A stretch of DNA of 6,995 nt from Gammaproteobacteria bacterium (GTDB lineage Bacteria > Pseudomonadota > Gammaproteobacteria > Acidiferrobacterales > Acidiferrobacteraceae), in the NCBI GenBank assembly GCA_028064935.1, contig JAPTWT010000287.1:1-6995 (forward strand), written 5' to 3'. Shown here in pieces: positions 6,572 to 6,995 of the stretch. A model generated the notes under the pieces. That model saw only the letters and a program-made list of their open reading frames with translations. It was not told the DNA's origin and did no database searches. The position numbers and the translations under genes were made by a program. The stretch's first letter is position 1. Each line of letters begins with the position of its first letter.

Positions 6572-6621
6572 GACCTGCCCCCGAGATCAGAGCCGTTCGT
6601 ATGCTCGCAAATTCCTGGGTT
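6572..6621 (+). repeat. Second copy of the 50-base direct repeat
   Basis: It starts GACCTGCCCCCGAGATCAGA and ends TCCTGGGTT, with six mismatches from the copy at 6437-6486. After it the two copies diverge. It lies 99 bases upstream of the orfA start. Confidence 0.9.
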
Positions 6622-6638
6622 TGACCTGAGTCCCGATT

Positions 6639-6667
6639 TTGCTGTCCATTTAGACCTGGACTAAAGT
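6639..6667 (+). promoter_or_regulatory. Weak candidate promoter for the partial orfA
   Basis: TTGCTG (6639-6644) and TAAAGT (6662-6667) are separated by 17 bases. Matches to consensus are three and four of six. An imperfect palindrome, TTTAGACCTGGACTAAA (6649-6665), overlaps the spacer and the -10 element and could be a binding site. This is tentative. Confidence 0.25.
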
Positions 6668-6690
6668 GGCGTTGACGGTCCTGCACGAGA

Positions 6691-6712
6691 CGGCCCTGAA
6701 GGGCCGAAGGAG
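6691..6712 (+). promoter_or_regulatory. Hairpin immediately before the orfA ribosome site
   Basis: CGGCCC-TGAA-GGGCCG (6691-6706) forms a strong six-pair stem directly abutting the ribosome site AAGGAG (6707-6712), which is eight bases before ATG 6721. Hairpins in this position in insertion sequences can reduce translation from transcripts entering from outside. That role is inferred here. Confidence 0.6.
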
Positions 6713-6720
6713 TCGGGACG

Positions 6721-6995
6721 ATGAAGCGCTCGAGATTCACCGACGAGCAGATTGCGTATGCGCTGAAGCAGGCCGAAAGCGGCACCGCGGTGGCGGATGT
6801 CTGCCGGCAGCTCGGCATCAGTGACGCAACGTTCTACGTCTGGAAGAAGAAATACGCCAACCTCGGCATGAGCGAGATTCGCGAACTGCGCCAGCTCCGT
6901 GAGGAGAACGCGAAGTTGAAGCGCCTGGTGGCGGATCTGTCGCTCGACAAGCATATTCTCACTGAGATCGTGCGAGAAAGTGTTCGCCTATGGTG
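6721..6995 (+). CDS. IS3-family orfA transposase subunit, open at the window end
   Basis: ATG 6721 follows AAGGAG by eight bases. The visible 91 residues begin MKRSRFTDEQIAYALKQAES. They include a helix-turn-helix (residues ~9-45, VADVCRQLGISDATFYVWKKKY) and a leucine-zipper-like stretch (~54-80, LRQLREENAKLKRLVADL), then LSLDKHILTEIV. This is the HTH_Tnp_1-type orfA of the IS407-like branch of IS3; it binds the element's ends and frameshifts into orfB. Members usually end about residue 87-90 with a sequence like E-I-V-R-K-K-x-stop. Here the frame instead reads RESVRLW with no stop, and these last residues coincide with the 30-base inverted repeat. The native 3' end has therefore probably been replaced. 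Unlike the other two transposase remnants, residues 1-84 look intact. Confidence 0.85.
   Translation, partial: MKRSRFTDEQIAYALKQAESGTAVADVCRQLGISDATFYVWKKKYANLGMSEIRELRQLREENAKLKRLVADLSLDKHILTEIVRESVRLW
6966..6995 (-). repeat. Right arm of the 30-base inverted repeat
   Basis: Its reverse complement equals 6381-6410 except at one base (6971 against 6405). It starts inside the orfA coding sequence and reaches the last base of the window. The exact match is 24 bases, 6972-6995. Confidence 0.95.

Larger units (their letters stand above)
6572..6995 (+). mobile_element. Left part of a second IS3-family element, truncated by the window end
   Basis: The orfA-type gene at 6721 shows that an IS3-family element begins here. 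Its left boundary is not certain; the repeat copy starting TGACCTGCCCC at 6571-6572 is the best candidate because a related copy stands alone at 6437. About 150 bases of leader then precede orfA. No orfB is in the window. The last 30 bases match an inverted copy of host DNA, so the element may be cut off near 6970 and not merely unread. Confidence 0.6.

Noticed and set aside
1..6995. CRISPR array, tRNA or rRNA genes, retron or toxin-antitoxin pair
   Set aside because: No regularly spaced repeats, no cloverleaf or rRNA-like sequence, no reverse transcriptase motif and no paired small genes were found.

Overview
The window looks like accessory DNA from a Gram-negative bacterium, most likely a pseudomonadote. 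Two genes encode exported proteins with ordinary signal peptides, and the insertion-sequence remnants resemble IS3-family elements common in Gamma- and Betaproteobacteria. The exact lineage cannot be read from this DNA; a Xanthomonadales-like host is only a guess.

Layout. Positions 14-53 hold a run of 11 C and a hairpin that fits a weak terminator for the leftward gene at 106-858, an unrecognised 250-residue protein. From about 900 to 1874 on the minus strand lies a decayed transposase: the N-terminal ~140 residues are clear, and the rest is broken or barely recognisable. From 1888 to 2810 I see no credible gene. At 2829-3434 (plus) is a membrane protein made of a short N-terminal two-helix module and an SdpI-like module, with a possible second translation start at the junction. 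Positions 3651-4902 are a complete but dead IS3-family element: orfA has an amber codon and a one-base frameshift, while orfB has lost two of its three catalytic acids and is frameshifted near its end. Positions 4975-6388 hold the healthiest block, a secreted alpha/beta hydrolase overlapped by a small exported DUF3887-type protein. The right end (6389-6995) is the start of another IS3-family element whose orfA runs off the window. It is preceded by two copies of a 50-base repeat and a strong palindrome.

How it fits together. The only clear gene partnership is the hydrolase plus the DUF3887-type protein, translationally coupled and both predicted to be exported. The rest is a patchwork of insertion-sequence fossils around two orphan genes. 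The most unusual structural signal is at the right edge: the last 30 bases are the reverse complement (29/30) of 6381-6410, which spans the end of the DUF3887-type gene. This points to a fold-back rearrangement, a template-switch chimera or an unrecognised terminal repeat. I did not find a convincing new multi-gene system.
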